From: Bidens hawaiensis
Lineage: Eukaryota > Streptophyta > Magnoliopsida > Asterales > Asteraceae
Assembly (NCBI GenBank): GCA_021521415.1
Contig: JAIQDT010003577.1
Location: forward strand, 247,801-311,800
Reading direction: 5' to 3'
Length of the DNA: 64,000 bases
Shown: positions 22,985 through 34,859 of the stretch, piece after piece
Position numbering within the stretch: the stretch's first letter is position 1
Layout: every line of letters starts with the position of its first letter
The notes under the pieces: generated by a model
What the model was told of the DNA's origin: nothing
Seen by the model: the letters and a program-made list of their open reading frames with translations, nothing else
The model's database searches: none
Program-made: the position numbers and the translations under genes

Positions 22985-22989
22985 GCCTC

Positions 22990-24790
22990 AACCACCACTA
23001 TCACCACCACATTACCACCACACCTCCACCCATTATGACCACGCCCTCATTCATCTCCTCCACTAATGACCCCCACCCCTCCACTTGTATGTTTGTCGCC
23101 ATCAAAACCACCATTACTATATCCACTAGTCGCCAAGACCTCAATCATTACCACCACATGCATTTCCAATACACTTTTCACTATTGATATCATCCACCAC
23201 AACTAACCACCGTAAATAAACAAAAACAAAATTGTATGTGGTGGTGGCTAGAGGCTACGCTTTTGAACCTGGTAGTGATGATGGGACAAGGGACATTATA
23301 TGTTATGTGACTAAGGAGTGTTGGTAAATGAAAATGTTGCTTTTCTAAGATGAATGATTTTTATAGGAACTTGATTTTATTGAAAACTACATTGACCAAA
23401 TCAAACTGTTATTTTTTTAAAACAATTCTCAAATTTTCTATTGTTTAATAGTTTTAAATAATCCCAAACCCTGAGTTATTCTTACACTGAAATAACCTTA
23501 CATTAAGTTTATTTAGCATAACTTGTCACAAAAAGGGCATTCAGGTGGTCATAGTTCCAACCTAGCGTGGAAGGAATTAGGAGAGATAATGAGACTATTG
23601 AAAAATGTGTTGTCGGAGGTAATGGGGATAAGTAACTGGGTGGGTGAATGTGGATGTTGTAAATTCAATATGAAAGTGATAAGGAAGGAAGGAATGGAAA
23701 AGGCCCTACGGGCTAATCCGGTTGTAGATTGGGTGTTCCCGTGGAATAAGGACGGAAATGGAAAAGGGTCGGCCTTAGAAAATCTTTTGCACACTCATTA
23801 ATCACCTTCTTGGAAGTTGGCATTATTTGGTGGCAAGTGTGCGCTTGATTTAATACACCAATTCCGGTTGGAGTTAATTCAATTAAAGAATGGTTAAAGT
23901 TTGGTGTTTCGCAAGGAGGTAATGTAGGCTAAAAATCTGTGTTGTTTTGTTAGTAACTACATAGGAATTTGTGGAAGTAGAGAAATGAAGATGTTTTCAA
24001 TAAGTAGAGGCTCTCATCATACATGTGGTCGAAATATTAGTTGTGTAAAAATTTCATGTTGCTTTTGTAAGTGGTTGTAATTTTTGTTGTTATGACTGGG
24101 CATTTTGAGTTGTGCTTTTGTATTCTTTGGGCCTAGGTTGTTAGAATATAAATTATCGTTCTAAAAATGGTTGTGAAAAGAAAGATGATAATTTATCAAA
24201 CTAATGACCAATTCACTCCTCAATGGTCTAATTTCATATTGTTTTATCCAATTTAACTTATTCAACTCATGTGAATCCTAATTTAGGTTTTATATTTCAA
24301 GGCCTATTGGAGCTTTTGCTTTAATTCGCATCTCTATTTTTTTTATCGTTCATCAATTTCAAAGTAACAATAGTAATGGAGGTGATTCTCCTTTCAACAT
24401 AAAAAATTACTATAAGACCCGACTATTATGCACTACCATCTAAGTTTTATCCATAACTACGCTAGAGTATCCTAAATGGTGACTATATATCATTCAATGA
24501 CCCTTAATTTTTTTAATTAAATAAAAATAAAGTTTCTAAGTTCCCTAATTAGACAAGTTAAACATGTTTATCTGGAAATTGGTAAAGTTTTGTTTCGGTC
24601 TTGGGGGTATACAATCCATGAACATCACTCGGAATGAAAAATTGGAGGGGTGGGGGTACCTGGAGTACCTGAGCCCACTACCCGAAACCCACCCCCACCT
24701 TGGGATATGAAATGAATATCAATTATGGTAAGTATCTCTAATTATCATTTTATCTCTATCCAAGTGTTGTGTTATTAAGCACAATACAAG
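22990..24790. other. Gene-poor stretch with CCA/ACC-rich simple sequence
   Basis: From 22,990 to about 23,170 the DNA is a degenerate ACC/CCA repeat. An open frame at 23,523-23,801 (+) has no recognisable domain. A stop-interrupted + frame further on reads NLWKxRNEDVFNK near 23,960. That vaguely recalls the end of plant LINE proteins and is not enough for a call. The rest is AT-rich with no visible gene. Confidence 0.35.
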
Positions 24791-24794
24791 GAGG

Positions 24795-26560
24795 GTGACA
24801 TGGTGTGACAACCGGCATTTTCATATCAATATTTGTAAATGCTTTAAACGTGTTTTTATTTCATGAGGTCACAATATGGCTTAATTTGCATAAATTAGGC
24901 CATACAACATCTAACAAGACCATGCATGTCGATATCATACTAAATAGATCATTTAGGGATTTACCGGTTTACATGCACAAACTACCTAATCAATAAGAAC
25001 GCTGGTGAACATATATGGAAACCCAAACTGAAGCCCAGTTGAAAAATCTCAATCCTCATTCTTGCACGATCTTATGTTAAAACATCCTACAAACGCGGGT
25101 AAACATACCTAATATGTGTATGGACCTTATGTAAAGTACATTAAACATATTACTTGTTAACTAGACACGTGATACTACACCTAGTTATTATTCAACCTAT
25201 ACAAGCTTATATAGTACAAAAACTATTATATATTTAAACACTTAACTAAATTTAACCCTAACTAAACCTGACTAACTTGAGCCTAACTAATCATAACATA
25301 ACCACCCATCCTACTCCCATTCTTTTGTATTTCAACCAACAACCCTCCAACACTTTGTCCCCTTAAATCCCAACACACCCCAACCTTATCACAACACTCC
25401 TCTTACATTTCAAACTCACAAACACTCTCTCCTTATACCTTGAGTCGTTCTCCATCTATTCCTCCCATTCATCATCTCTTTTGAAGTGTAATCTTCAAGT
25501 TACAAGCCTCAAAACTCAAGAACAACAAGCTAGAAAATCTAGAGATTATTCCAAAGAAGCTAGGTGTTGCCTGGAAGCTCATGTTTTCTCTTATTTTCTT
25601 ATTATTATATCATTATTATCTTCTCTTATAACCAATACTAAGTGAGTTCTATGTTCAAAACCTTCATATTCTTTGTTTAAAAGACAAGTTTAGAGCTTGT
25701 AGGAAGAACCACCTCAAAGTGTTGGTTAAAAGATGGATGAACATAAACTAGCAACTAAATCTGTATTTTTTTAAACAAATCTTACAAATAAGGCTATAAA
25801 ATGTTAAATATCATCAAACAAAAGCTAATATTGCAAAACATAAGCTTTTCATGCAAGACATTAAGTAAAAGAGACACATTTCTTGAAAACTTTCAAGATG
25901 ATGGATGATGGTGATGATGGATGATAATGATGATAACCTCCAAGCCTTCAAACTCTCAACAAGATCTTCAATATGAGTATAAAATGGGTGTTTTTATATA
26001 AGAACCCCGTATAGAAGTTTCCTCAAACACACCAAATGAGTGCAACATGCCCCTCTATTTATAGGCTGTCTGGGTAATCAGGCACGACCCTGTGTAGGAG
26101 GAGGCACGCCCCCGTGAACAGGTGTCAAGTTGCATTTAATGTTCTGTCAGATCGTACATGATGACTCACCACAGGGGCGTGCTTCATGGGGCACGTCCCC
26201 GTGTTTCTGGTGATCTGTTATATTTCTTTTGTCTTTTCTGAAAAGTGACCACGGCCCCATGCCTACTTGGGCACGGCCCCGTGTCCAGCTGTCCAGTATT
26301 TTGTCTTTTCTTGCAGATTTTATTTTGTCTTTTCTTGCACAGGAAGCATGGGGGCGTGTTCCACGGAGCATAGGGGCGTGTTTCAGTGTTTTCTTGAGTG
26401 TTCTTTGATTTTTCTGTGGCTTTTCATTCGTTTCGTTGTTTGAGGCTTTGGTTTACCTGAAAATACATTTTAACATGATAGGTAGCTTTAGAAATATATT
26501 ATTTGATAGAAGTTGCAGTTTTTAGAGATTATTTGATGCTAAAAGATGTATAATTTTATA
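24795..26560 (+). mobile_element. Gypsy LTR-like block
   Basis: Starts near TGTGACAACCGGCATTTTC (24,804), in the style of gypsy LTRs. It continues through a pyrimidine-rich leader-like zone (about 25,300-25,450) and a donor-like ACTAAGTGAGTTC. Its 3' part has repeated palindromic CACGGCCCCGTG motifs. The right end and any target duplication could not be fixed. A related block lies at about 63,150-63,560. Confidence 0.5.
26075..26390. repeat. Cluster of GGCACGNCCCCGTG palindromes
   Basis: GGCACGACCCTGTG, GGCACGCCCCCGTG, GGCACGTCCCCGTG and GGCACGGCCCCGTG, plus complements such as AGGGGCGTGCTTC, recur about eight times in 300 bp. They are separated by T-rich spacers such as ATTTTGTCTTTTCTTGCA. 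Confidence 0.8.
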
Positions 26561-27290
26561 TACATCAAGTTCCATGCGAGGATTTCGATAACTACGCGTG
26601 CACTCATAATTATTTAGATCGTCATTATGCACATGGTTCGTCCCGTGGTGCAGGTTCGAAACAAGGTAAAAGAAAACTTTTGAAGTTGATAATTAAATGA
26701 AATTATTTGGTCTTGAGTGACGAAACAAAATAAATGAGTGAAATTTGATTACCATAAATAACTAGTAAACAACCTTGCAAAATATAATGAAATTGTTAAG
26801 CTAATCATCGAAAGTAATAACAATAAAGTGGAATAAATAAATGGAGGAATTTTGAAATTAAATACCTATCTTACACATTCGGTGTATTGAAATACTTGAG
26901 GTGACAACAAAAGTTCACGAGTAACTATACACATAAATAGGTCAACAAATCACAATATTAAAGAATACAATAATAGATAAGGCTTTGAATCAAGATTATA
27001 AAATCAGATAAGATGAGGAAAGGGTATTATGTGCGTGAGGTGAGTTTTGGGAAATTTGGGTAGCCATGTATTAAAATATCGGAATAAAATTTTGTACCTG
27101 TGACTCCTGTTAGATAACTATTTACAACACATGAACATAGTTCCGGTAAATAACCGGTCATAGACCAATTAATTTGCAATAGTAAATTGCGTAATAATAA
27201 ATAGTGCAATAAACGACATGATAGAAAGAGATGGGAAATTGAATTCAACATAAATAACCATAAATGACAAAACTTGAGATTTAATGAAGT
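26560..27290. other. Non-coding 3' part of the gypsy element
   Basis: No open frame of note. Phrases such as GGGAAATTTGGGTAGCCATG resemble GGTTGGGGTATCCATG in the untranslated region at about 35,215. This suggests that both flanks of the gag gene derive from the same element family. The pol region expected after gag is absent. Confidence 0.4.
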
Positions 27291-27292
27291 CT

Positions 27293-28586
27293 TTACATTA
27301 TATTTAAATGAAAAAAACTAGATAAAATAAACGTATATTGGGTAGCATGTATTCTTGAAAGGTTAGGCTTAGACTTGGGAACCATTGATGTAACACACTT
27401 TTCCTTGAGTACCTTGAGTAGCTTGGTTACTTGAGGTTCGTTGGTTGATTGGATTTGATTTACTTGAATTGGTTGAATGGGTTGGGCTTGAATTGTTTGT
27501 ATGGGTTGAACTTGGATTGGTTGAAGTTGATTTACTTGGGATTGGTTGAATTGGGCTTGAGTGACTTGGGTTGGATAGACCTGGGCTTGGTAAGCTTGAA
27601 ATTGAGTGGCTTGGGTTGGGTAGGATTGAATTTGGTTCATATGTGCAAGTCTTGGGCATGCATTGTGATAATGGATAGGATCTCCACAATTGTAACAAGC
27701 TCTAATAGTTGAGAGTGCTTGAGTAAACGGTTGAGCATAAGATAAAGTTTGGGGATGGGTAAGAGGTGAGGTAAATGGTCGATTCATGGGTCGGTTGAGT
27801 TCACGACATGTGGTAAAGAGTTTACTAAAATGACCGCAATGGGTGCATTGACGACACTTGAGATTGGGTGAATCGTAAAATTTACACGTATCACATAATG
27901 GGTGGGGTCCTGTGTATGGCTTCTTGGTAGGTTGGACTTGCGATTGGGCCAAGACACAATTTTGGGAATTGGACATTCTTTTATTTTTGTAATAATGGGG
28001 AGAGTTGTTGTTGTTGTGCTTGAAGGATTCCGGCTTAGAGAATTCGACGTTGGATTTTTTAGTGGGCTCGGGTGCAGGCTTATCATTGGGCCTCTTGGAA
28101 TTCTTCCGCTTCAAGGTACCGGCCTTAACGTGGTTTTCGGTGAGGGTATCGGCTAGAGTGATGGCATAATGAAGGACTTTTGGTTCCCGGCTCAGGACAG
28201 ATCCTTAGATTGGCATAGGCAAACCAGAGATGTATTTATCAATGGCCCGCTCCAAAGGAGTGACCATATGCGGGATGAGGAGGCTCAATTCATGGAATCG
28301 ATTATTATAAGCGGTATTACCACCACCTTCTTGCTTCAAGTTCCAAAACTCCTCTTCCAACTTCCGGAGTTCATATTTTGGGCAGAATCTTTCCAGCATG
28401 AGTGAGATCGTCCCACAGAAAAGCCATGGCAACCTCAGCCCCAAGAGCGTGCTTTTTACCATTCCACCAAGTGAGGGCACTCGATTTGAAGGAGCTTGAG
28501 GCGTAGGTGGTCTTTTTGTCTTCCGGATATGCACAATGGAGAAACACATTTTCCATATGTTCGAACCATTGGATGAGGGTGGTAGC
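27293..28586 (-). pseudogene. Ty3/gypsy gag, C-terminal part, interrupted
   Basis: On the minus strand the segment next to the insertion reads LIQWFEHMENVFLHCAYPED, ALTWWNGKKHALG, LEEEFWNLKQEGGGNTAYN and RFHELSLLIPHMVTPLERAI, a typical plant gypsy gag core. After a frame change a basic stretch leads to Cys/His motifs (CRQCTHCGHFSKLFTTC and CYNCGDPIHYHNACPRL), then a Gln/Pro-rich tail ending at 27,293. Protease, RT and integrase are missing downstream. The N-terminus lies at 34,634-34,856 beyond an inserted element. Confidence 0.85.
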
Positions 28587-29648
28587 TGATCGGGGCATTT
28601 ATGTACACTCTATTTTATGTTAATTATATATTAAATGATGTAAATATTATTATAAATTATATTATTTTTAATTGTTATTATTGTTTTTGATTCAATAAAT
28701 CCACGTTTTTATGTTTGTATAATTGTTATTCATAAGTTGAATTATTTTAAATAAAAGAAAGAAAGAGCTATTATATTAAATAAAAGAGATGGTAAAGTTT
28801 AGTTGTCTTGCAATACAGTGAAGTAACGAACAATTATTGACTCATTTAATTGTTTGATATTATATTTCAGTTGGTGTTGATGTTGGCAGCCCACGTCACG
28901 GCCCAAAGAAGCAAATAAGCTTGGAATTAGATAGATCATCACATACGGCAGTTTTGGGGGACGAACAACACTAGGGTAGAGACAAAAAGGGAGCAGCAGC
29001 CCCTGCTGCTGTGCATACAAATTAAGAGGACCAAAGGGTTGAACGTGATAACATGAGTGGCTAGACTCACTAGTGGCTTCATCCAGGCGGACGGTTCGTA
29101 GGTTTTGACACTTTTCACAATTTTATTTATGTTTGGATTTGTTTTTAACATTGACAACGTTGTATGAACATATTGATGTGTTAGTTTATTTAAACTATTT
29201 GCATGTGTTAGTAATTCTTGCTTTACAACTTGTTTGGTTGATGACAAAACCTAGTAGCTCATTGGGTGACATAGAGTAGGTCGATTCACACTAACAAATA
29301 GGGTAATTGAATCATAAAAGATTCGATGACAAATATCTATTTTTGATTACCACCTAAATTAACCGACTTTTCAACACTATGTCTATGTGGTGTCCAATTA
29401 ATGAAACGAGTTTTGTGTGAAACCCAGAACCTGAAACCTGGAGGAGGTTGCATTTTCTTTAAATTGTTTTTAAAATCAATCTTCTAATTTTGTTTGACAT
29501 TGTTTGTCCATCTTATTTAGTTAATTTTATATTGAAAATCAAACAAACTTTGTAATACTGACCACATGCTCCTTGTGGATACGATACCCTACTTACTCTA
29601 ACTATTTAGTTTAATTGGGTTTTTAAATGACTAAAACGACGGTCATCA
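28587..29648 (+). repeat. Athila-like element, left LTR
   Basis: TGATCGGGGCATTTATGTAC to GACGGTCATCA. It differs from the right LTR by substitutions and several indels, for example lacking about 19 bp near 28,833 (AACAATTATT|GACTC) and about 13 bp near 28,694. Near its 3' end it holds CTCCTTGTGGATACGATACC. Confidence 0.9.
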
Positions 29649-29651
29649 AAA

Positions 29652-29669
29652 TGGCGCCGTTACCGGGGA
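29652..29669 (+). promoter_or_regulatory. Primer-binding site (tRNA-Asp type)
   Basis: TGGCGCCGTTACCGGGGA lies four bases from the LTR end and is complementary to the 3' end of plant tRNA-Asp, with a possible mismatch. This is the primer type of Athila/Tat-type gypsy elements. Confidence 0.85.
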
Positions 29670-29858
29670 GCTAGTGCGCTTGGTATTGCGTTGCTTGTTT
29701 GATTTAAATTTAAATAAAAAACAAAAATATTAAAAAAAATCCAAAAATATTTTTCTTTTTATTTCGATTTGTTTAAGTTCGGTATTACATTTGGTATTGT
29801 TTGTCTTTGCTTGTGCAGGAACTTATTATAGTGTCGGCAACATACGTGTAGTTCGGTT

Positions 29859-30914
29859 ATGAGTTATTGCAGTAATCAAAGTCCACCATGTAGCCCATTA
29901 TACCCACCATTCACACAAAAACAACAATTTTCCAACTTTGACCTGCCACATCCTCAAACCCAAAACCAATATGAATATGATGAGCTTATGATTTTGCGCC
30001 TTCAGTGCCACAATTTAATCAAAGATGTCAGAATTGGGTCAATTTGGGTTAGCAAAGGTATAATGGTGTTCAGCAGAACAATTATGGAGAACAACAAGGG
30101 CATAATGAGTATATGAATGAAGTGTCTATGGCGAATCACAGATCCCAAGTTAGAGGAGTTGCCAGTCATTTTGTGCCTATAGTACCAAAGAACGCCCCAC
30201 GGATCGCATCACCGCATCAAAATACAAGATCTTTTGAGAATCAGGGGAATAGGCAAACGGGTCAGCATGGGTCAGATGATAACTCCATCAATGAAAAATT
30301 GGATGCAATTATTGAGTTAATGATGGATATTAAAAAAGGCAGCGAGATCAGAGATAAGGAAATCAAGGCATTGTCACAGCAGGTTGGACAGCTAACTGAA
30401 GAAGTGGCAGTCATCAGAAGAGATCAAGGTAAGATTTGTAGTGATACTCAGATATGTCCAGCTCACAAATCGTCTAACACAACGAGTATCCACATAAATA
30501 AGGTAAGTACTCGTCCTCTTTCTGAAATTTCTATTGTTGAAACTCATTCACCACAATGTGTTGAGGGTGGGGTGAATGATATGGTCTAAGGGTGATAGTG
30601 AACATGATCAGGAAGTTAAAAGTTTTAAAAAGTCTGAAAGTGATTCAAATAACGTGTTTTCTGAAATTAGTAATTTGAATGTGAAAGTTCCATTTCCAAT
30701 GGCTTTACTTGCACCAAAAAATTTAAGTAAACGGGAACAACTTAAGAGTGAAAGGTGGGAAAGTTTTGAAGAAGTGAAAATAAATAAACCGTTGCTTGAA
30801 CATGTTAAAGCGAGTCCTGATCATGTTGAGTGTTTAGAAGAGTTAAGTACCCACAAACGACGTCATAAGTTTCCTAAACAACTTACTTTAACTGCTAGTG
30901 TGAATGCCGTTTGA
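29859..30914 (+). pseudogene. Athila-like gag region, broken
   Basis: Three successive frames continue one another. The first (29,859-30,116) is Gln/Pro-rich. The second (30,113-30,589) has a predicted coiled segment (INEKLDAIIELMMDIKK, KEIKALSQQVGQLTEEVAVI). The third (30,576-30,914) contains VPFPMALLAPKNLSKREQ and KINKPLLEHVKASPDH, similar in style to the gag-protease linker of Athila-type polyproteins. Frame breaks at about 30,115 and 30,585 and a stop at 30,914 mean it is not translated as one product now. Confidence 0.65.
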
Positions 30915-31369
30915 TGGGTACCCTTCCCCCGAAACTTCAAGATCCAGGAACACCTATTATTTCAATACAAATAGGTGATTTTAAATTAGACAGGGCTTTG
31001 TTGGATCTTGGAGCTTGTGTAAGTATTTTACCGGGGAGTTTATATGACCAGTATGATTTTGGGCCACTACAAAAAATTAAAACAACAGTGGTGTTGGTCG
31101 ATCAAACTCCTAAGTGTCCTAGGGGGATTATAAAGGATGTGATTGTAAAAGTTGATGAATTCTATTATCCTGTAGATTTCCTCGTGCTGGATTGTGTAAA
31201 GAATACACAACTAACTGTTATTATGGGTAGACCGTTTTTAGCTACAACAAAGGCTATTATTAATTGTGCTGAGGGAATGGTTAGAATGAGGTTCGGGGAA
31301 AAGAAAATAAGTTTGAAGGTGTTTTCTAATTCGTTTAATCATAAAACTGACAAATGTGGATCTCCATAG
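30911..31369 (+). pseudogene. Retropepsin-like aspartic protease of the Athila-like element
   Basis: One open frame of 152 residues holds ISIQIGDFKLDRALLDLGAC with VSILPGSLYDQY. This is the D-x-G-A catalytic loop of a retropepsin (DLGA in place of DTGA), as in plant gypsy elements. It then has LVLDCVKNTQLTVIMGRPFL, the second conserved hydrophobic-GR-PFL motif. The catalytic Asp is present. A stop at 30,914 separates it from gag. The product would mature gag in virus-like particles. Confidence 0.85.
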
Positions 31370-32692
31370 AAGAAGAATCAAACAGAAAAGAAAGAATGTT
31401 TTATGATTGACAGGTTAAATGAAGAGAAGGTAAAGAAGAAGTCAAGAAGGAGAAGAAGAAAAAAGGTGGAGTTTGACTGTTACAGAGAAATGTGTAAATT
31501 TTATGATCAGGTCTGGGAAAAATATAAGGATGAGAGTAGAACAAGTTTAGGAGCGGAAGGAGGCAAGCACCCTACGAGACCACCATGAATGGCACATCAG
31601 GTTTGGTCCGGCTGAAGACCTTAACAAAAATTTAGCGTTAACCGGGATGCAACCCGACCTTGTATTCAGGTATGTGTATGTTTTGTTGTATTTGAACTTT
31701 GTGGGTGTAGTTCACTATAAACCCTCACGAGACCTCACTCGTCCACCCGGGCTACCGGGGGGTTTAAAGGGCTTATTGCATACGCTAAATGCAATCGTGA
31801 TTCCTATGAAAGTGAGTTAGGTCTTTTAAGAATTTTACTAGTTTAACAAATTTAATTATGAAATTTATTTAATTTGTCCTGGTAATTAAAATTAACGGTT
31901 TTGCAAAACGGTTTAAAAGACCTATCCTAACAGTTGTGAGAAACGTGCTTCTACACGTGTGAGAGTTTGCAGGTTCTGTTGAGTGAATTGAGGAGCCGGG
32001 TTCGTTGAGCACAAGCACGAGTATATTTGAGTGGCTTATTTTTTCAATCATGTGATTTCGTTTTCATAATTCTTTTTGTTTTATTAGTTTTACTGTTAAA
32101 AGTGTAATTGTATATTGTATAAAGTGTTAGGACCATCACATTAAGCCCGTTAAAAATTTTAATCAGTCAATTTTAATCCCGTCCTCAATAATATGTTTTT
32201 TATTGCTAAATTTTAAACATTGAGGACAATGTCAACCTCAAGTGTGGGGATGGGGTAAAATTAAAATTTTGCCTTAGAGTGCCTTGATTGTGCCCAATAT
32301 CCGGAATTGTAAATAATTAATTGCTATTATTAATGTCTATTAGAGGTCTTTGGTCATGACCAGTTTTTAAGCTTCTTGAAAGTCTTCCCATTCAAATGTT
32401 TTTCAATAAGGAAAATTAAAATGGACCGTTTAGGCGAGGATAACGAGTCATGGAACGGGTACACATGTTTCATATCAGCAGCCTAATTCCTCCGGTACGT
32501 GTGTGAGATTTGCTTTATATATAATACACATATAATATATAGTATATACACATGTCATATGAGTGCCATTATATAGAGTAACCAGTATGTCCATGATATC
32601 TAGAACTTGGTTGTCTCATGCATTTCGAGATCTTAATATCACCACCTGCATAGAGAAATAGGACTTTAGAAAACCCATTTTATATTGGCCTT

Positions 32693-32728
<36 letters not shown>

Positions 32729-33547
32729 ATACTCCCTACCCTACATTATCCCTTAGGAGCCAAGTTTGGGCATTATCACTTTCATTTACTAAACCCACAT
32801 TACAAGTCGTGTTAGCCTTGGCCTTTTATTTTAACTTGTAGATGAAACTTGGTATGTTAAGATTTATATTTAATTTGTTTGTCGAGCATAATACACAATG
32901 TACGTATGTCTCGGGTCAGTTGTTTGTATATATTGATGTTAGTATTTGTAAAAAAAAGAAAAAAAAGGAAAGAAAAAAGTTGGAAAATCAAAGAAAAACT
33001 CAAAAAGAGTCGATGTTTGAGTTAGTGTCATTTGTAAATAATAGTAAGTGAGATGTTTGTTTGTTGAATAAATTGGGTTTCATCCACCATAAGCCACTAA
33101 ATAAATCCGCTTCAACACCCTAACCTAAGCCACAACAAAACCCTTAGTTCTATTCTCTATGCAACCGGTGGGTAATGGGTGGAGATATGACTTGCTTTCA
33201 AGCTTATTACATTGTGTTCATACTTGGTATAGAGGGCTGAGAGATACTAGCACATTTTTTGTTGGTCCAGATATTAAACCGAGAAGAGATATGTTATATT
33301 ATGAGGGGTGTGAACATGTGTGCCTTAACCGGAAACAAAGTACACTCGTGTGGGCGGTTCCATGGTTTTATAATGTATCATTAAAATATTTGGCGGGTTA
33401 TCAATCTTGATAGTGTCAGTTCTTAAAAATTTGGTATGACCTTATACCTTACTAGTATTAATAATGATAATTGATAAACTATCGATCGAGTTGGATGTGT
33501 TGCATGATAGTTTGCTTGAGGGCAAGCAACTGTTAAGTGTGGGGATG
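31370..33547 (+). other. Non-coding 3' half of the Athila-like element
   Basis: The space where RT and integrase would lie holds a basic short frame (31,403-31,588), a degenerate VRPAED-like tail near 31,600, CTCAAGTGTGGGGATGGGG at about 32,238 (an internal copy of the purine-tract style motif) and a TA microsatellite at about 32,697-32,722. An unassigned 83-codon frame lies at 33,159-33,410. None of these has a recognisable polymerase or integrase motif. Confidence 0.6.
33535..33547 (+). promoter_or_regulatory. Polypurine tract of the Athila-like element
   Basis: AAGTGTGGGGATG runs directly into the right LTR start TGATCGGGG, the expected place for plus-strand priming. Confidence 0.7.
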
Positions 33548-34629
33548 TGATCGGGGCATTTATGTACACTATATATTAAATGATGTAAATATTATTATAA
33601 ATTATATTATTTTTAATTGTTATTATTGTTTTTGATTAAAATGAAAATGCCAATAAATCCACGTTTCTATGTTTGTATAATTGTTATTCATAAGTTGAAT
33701 TATTTTAAATAAAATAAAGAAAGAGTTATTATAATAAATAAAAGAGATGGTAAAGTTTAGTTGTCTTGCAATATAGTGAAGTAACGAACAATTATTCGTG
33801 TTAATTAATTTATTGACTCATTTAATTGTTTGATATTATATTTCAGTCGGTGTTGATGTTGATGTTGGCAGCCCACGTCACGGCCCAAAGAAGTAAATAA
33901 GCTTGGAATTAGATAGATCATCACATACGGCAGTTTTGGGGGACGAACAACACTAGGGTAGAGACAAAAAGGGAGCAGCAGCCCCTGCTGCTGTGCATAC
34001 AAATTAAGAGGACCAAAGGGTTGAACGTGATAACATGAGTGGCTAGACTCACTAGTGGCTTCATCCAGGCGGACGGTTCGTAGGTTTTGACACTTTTCAC
34101 AATTTTATTTATGTTTGGATATGTTTTTGACATTGACAACGTTGTATGAACATATTGATGTGTTGGTTTATTTAAACTATTTGCATGTGTTAGTAATCCA
34201 TTCTTTACAACTTGTTCGGTTGATGACAAAACCTAGTAGCTCGTTGGGTGACATAGAGTAGGTCGATTCACACTAACAAATAGGGTAATTGAATCATAAA
34301 ATATTCGATGACAAATATCTAATTTTGATTACCACCTAAATTAACCGACTTTCCAACTCTATATCTATGTGGTGTCCAATTAATGAAACGAGTTTTGTGT
34401 GAAACCTAGAACCTGAAACCTGGAGGAGGTTGCATTTTCTTTAAATTGTTTTTAAATCAATTTTCTAATTTTGTTTGACATCGTTTGTCCATCTTATTTA
34501 GTTAATTTTATATTGAAAATCAAACAAACTTTGTAATACTGACCACATGCTCCTTGTGGATACGATACCCTACTTACTCTAACTATTTAGTTTAATTGGG
34601 TTTTTGAATGACTAAAAAGACGGTCATCA
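33548..34629 (+). repeat. Athila-like element, right LTR
   Basis: Same limits as the left LTR, TGATCGGGG to GGTCATCA, in the same orientation. It is followed by GTTGC and then the interrupted gypsy gag. Confidence 0.9.
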
Positions 34630-34633
34630 GTTG

Positions 34634-34856
34634 CCCCATCAGCTCCAACATAATCGGTTGGGGTTGCACTTGTGAATTGGTTGAAAGAGCAAGTAGTTGG
34701 GTTTTGATTCACGGTGGTGGCAGCGGCATTCACGGTTTGGAGCTGAGAGATAATTGTTGGGAGGGCTTCCACGATTCCCTTAGCAATGCAGGATGACATG
34801 CTACGGCCAGAGTTGCCAGTGCGATAGTTACTGTTGATGAGGCGGGAATAAGACAT
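34634..34856 (-). pseudogene. Ty3/gypsy gag, N-terminal part
   Basis: The minus-strand frame starts at 34,856 (MSYSRLINSNYRTGNSGRSM) and reads ALPTIISQLQTVNAAAT and FNQFTSATPTDYVGADGAT up to the inserted Athila-like LTR. It continues the gag whose remainder is at 27,293-28,586. The target duplication lies at the junction. Confidence 0.75.
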
Positions 34857-34859
34857 TCT

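Larger units (their letters stand above)
28587..34629 (+). mobile_element. Athila-like gypsy element coding only gag and protease
   Basis: Two LTRs of about 1.06-1.08 kb (TGATCGGGGCATTT ... GGTCATCA) bound this + strand element. The left flank GTAGC and right flank GTTGC fit a 5-bp duplication with one change. A primer-binding site matching tRNA-Asp follows the left LTR, and a purine tract (AAGTGTGGGGATG) precedes the right LTR. Inside are gag-like frames and an aspartic protease. There is no reverse transcriptase, RNase H or integrase, so it depended on a helper element. It splits the gag of a minus-strand gypsy element. Confidence 0.88.

Noticed and set aside
23523..23801. 92-codon frame as a host gene
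   Set aside because: No domain, no splice partners and an overlapping frame of similar length on the other strand.
26645..26670. tRNA-like B box (GGTTCGAAAC)
   Set aside because: No A box, acceptor stem or cloverleaf could be drawn around it.
28799..29247. Minus-strand frames repeated at 33,805-34,229
   Set aside because: They occur twice because both lie in the LTRs; no protein family is recognised.
33159..33410. 83-codon frame in the 3' half of the Athila-like element
   Set aside because: No recognisable domain. It lies where a polymerase would be but has none of its motifs.
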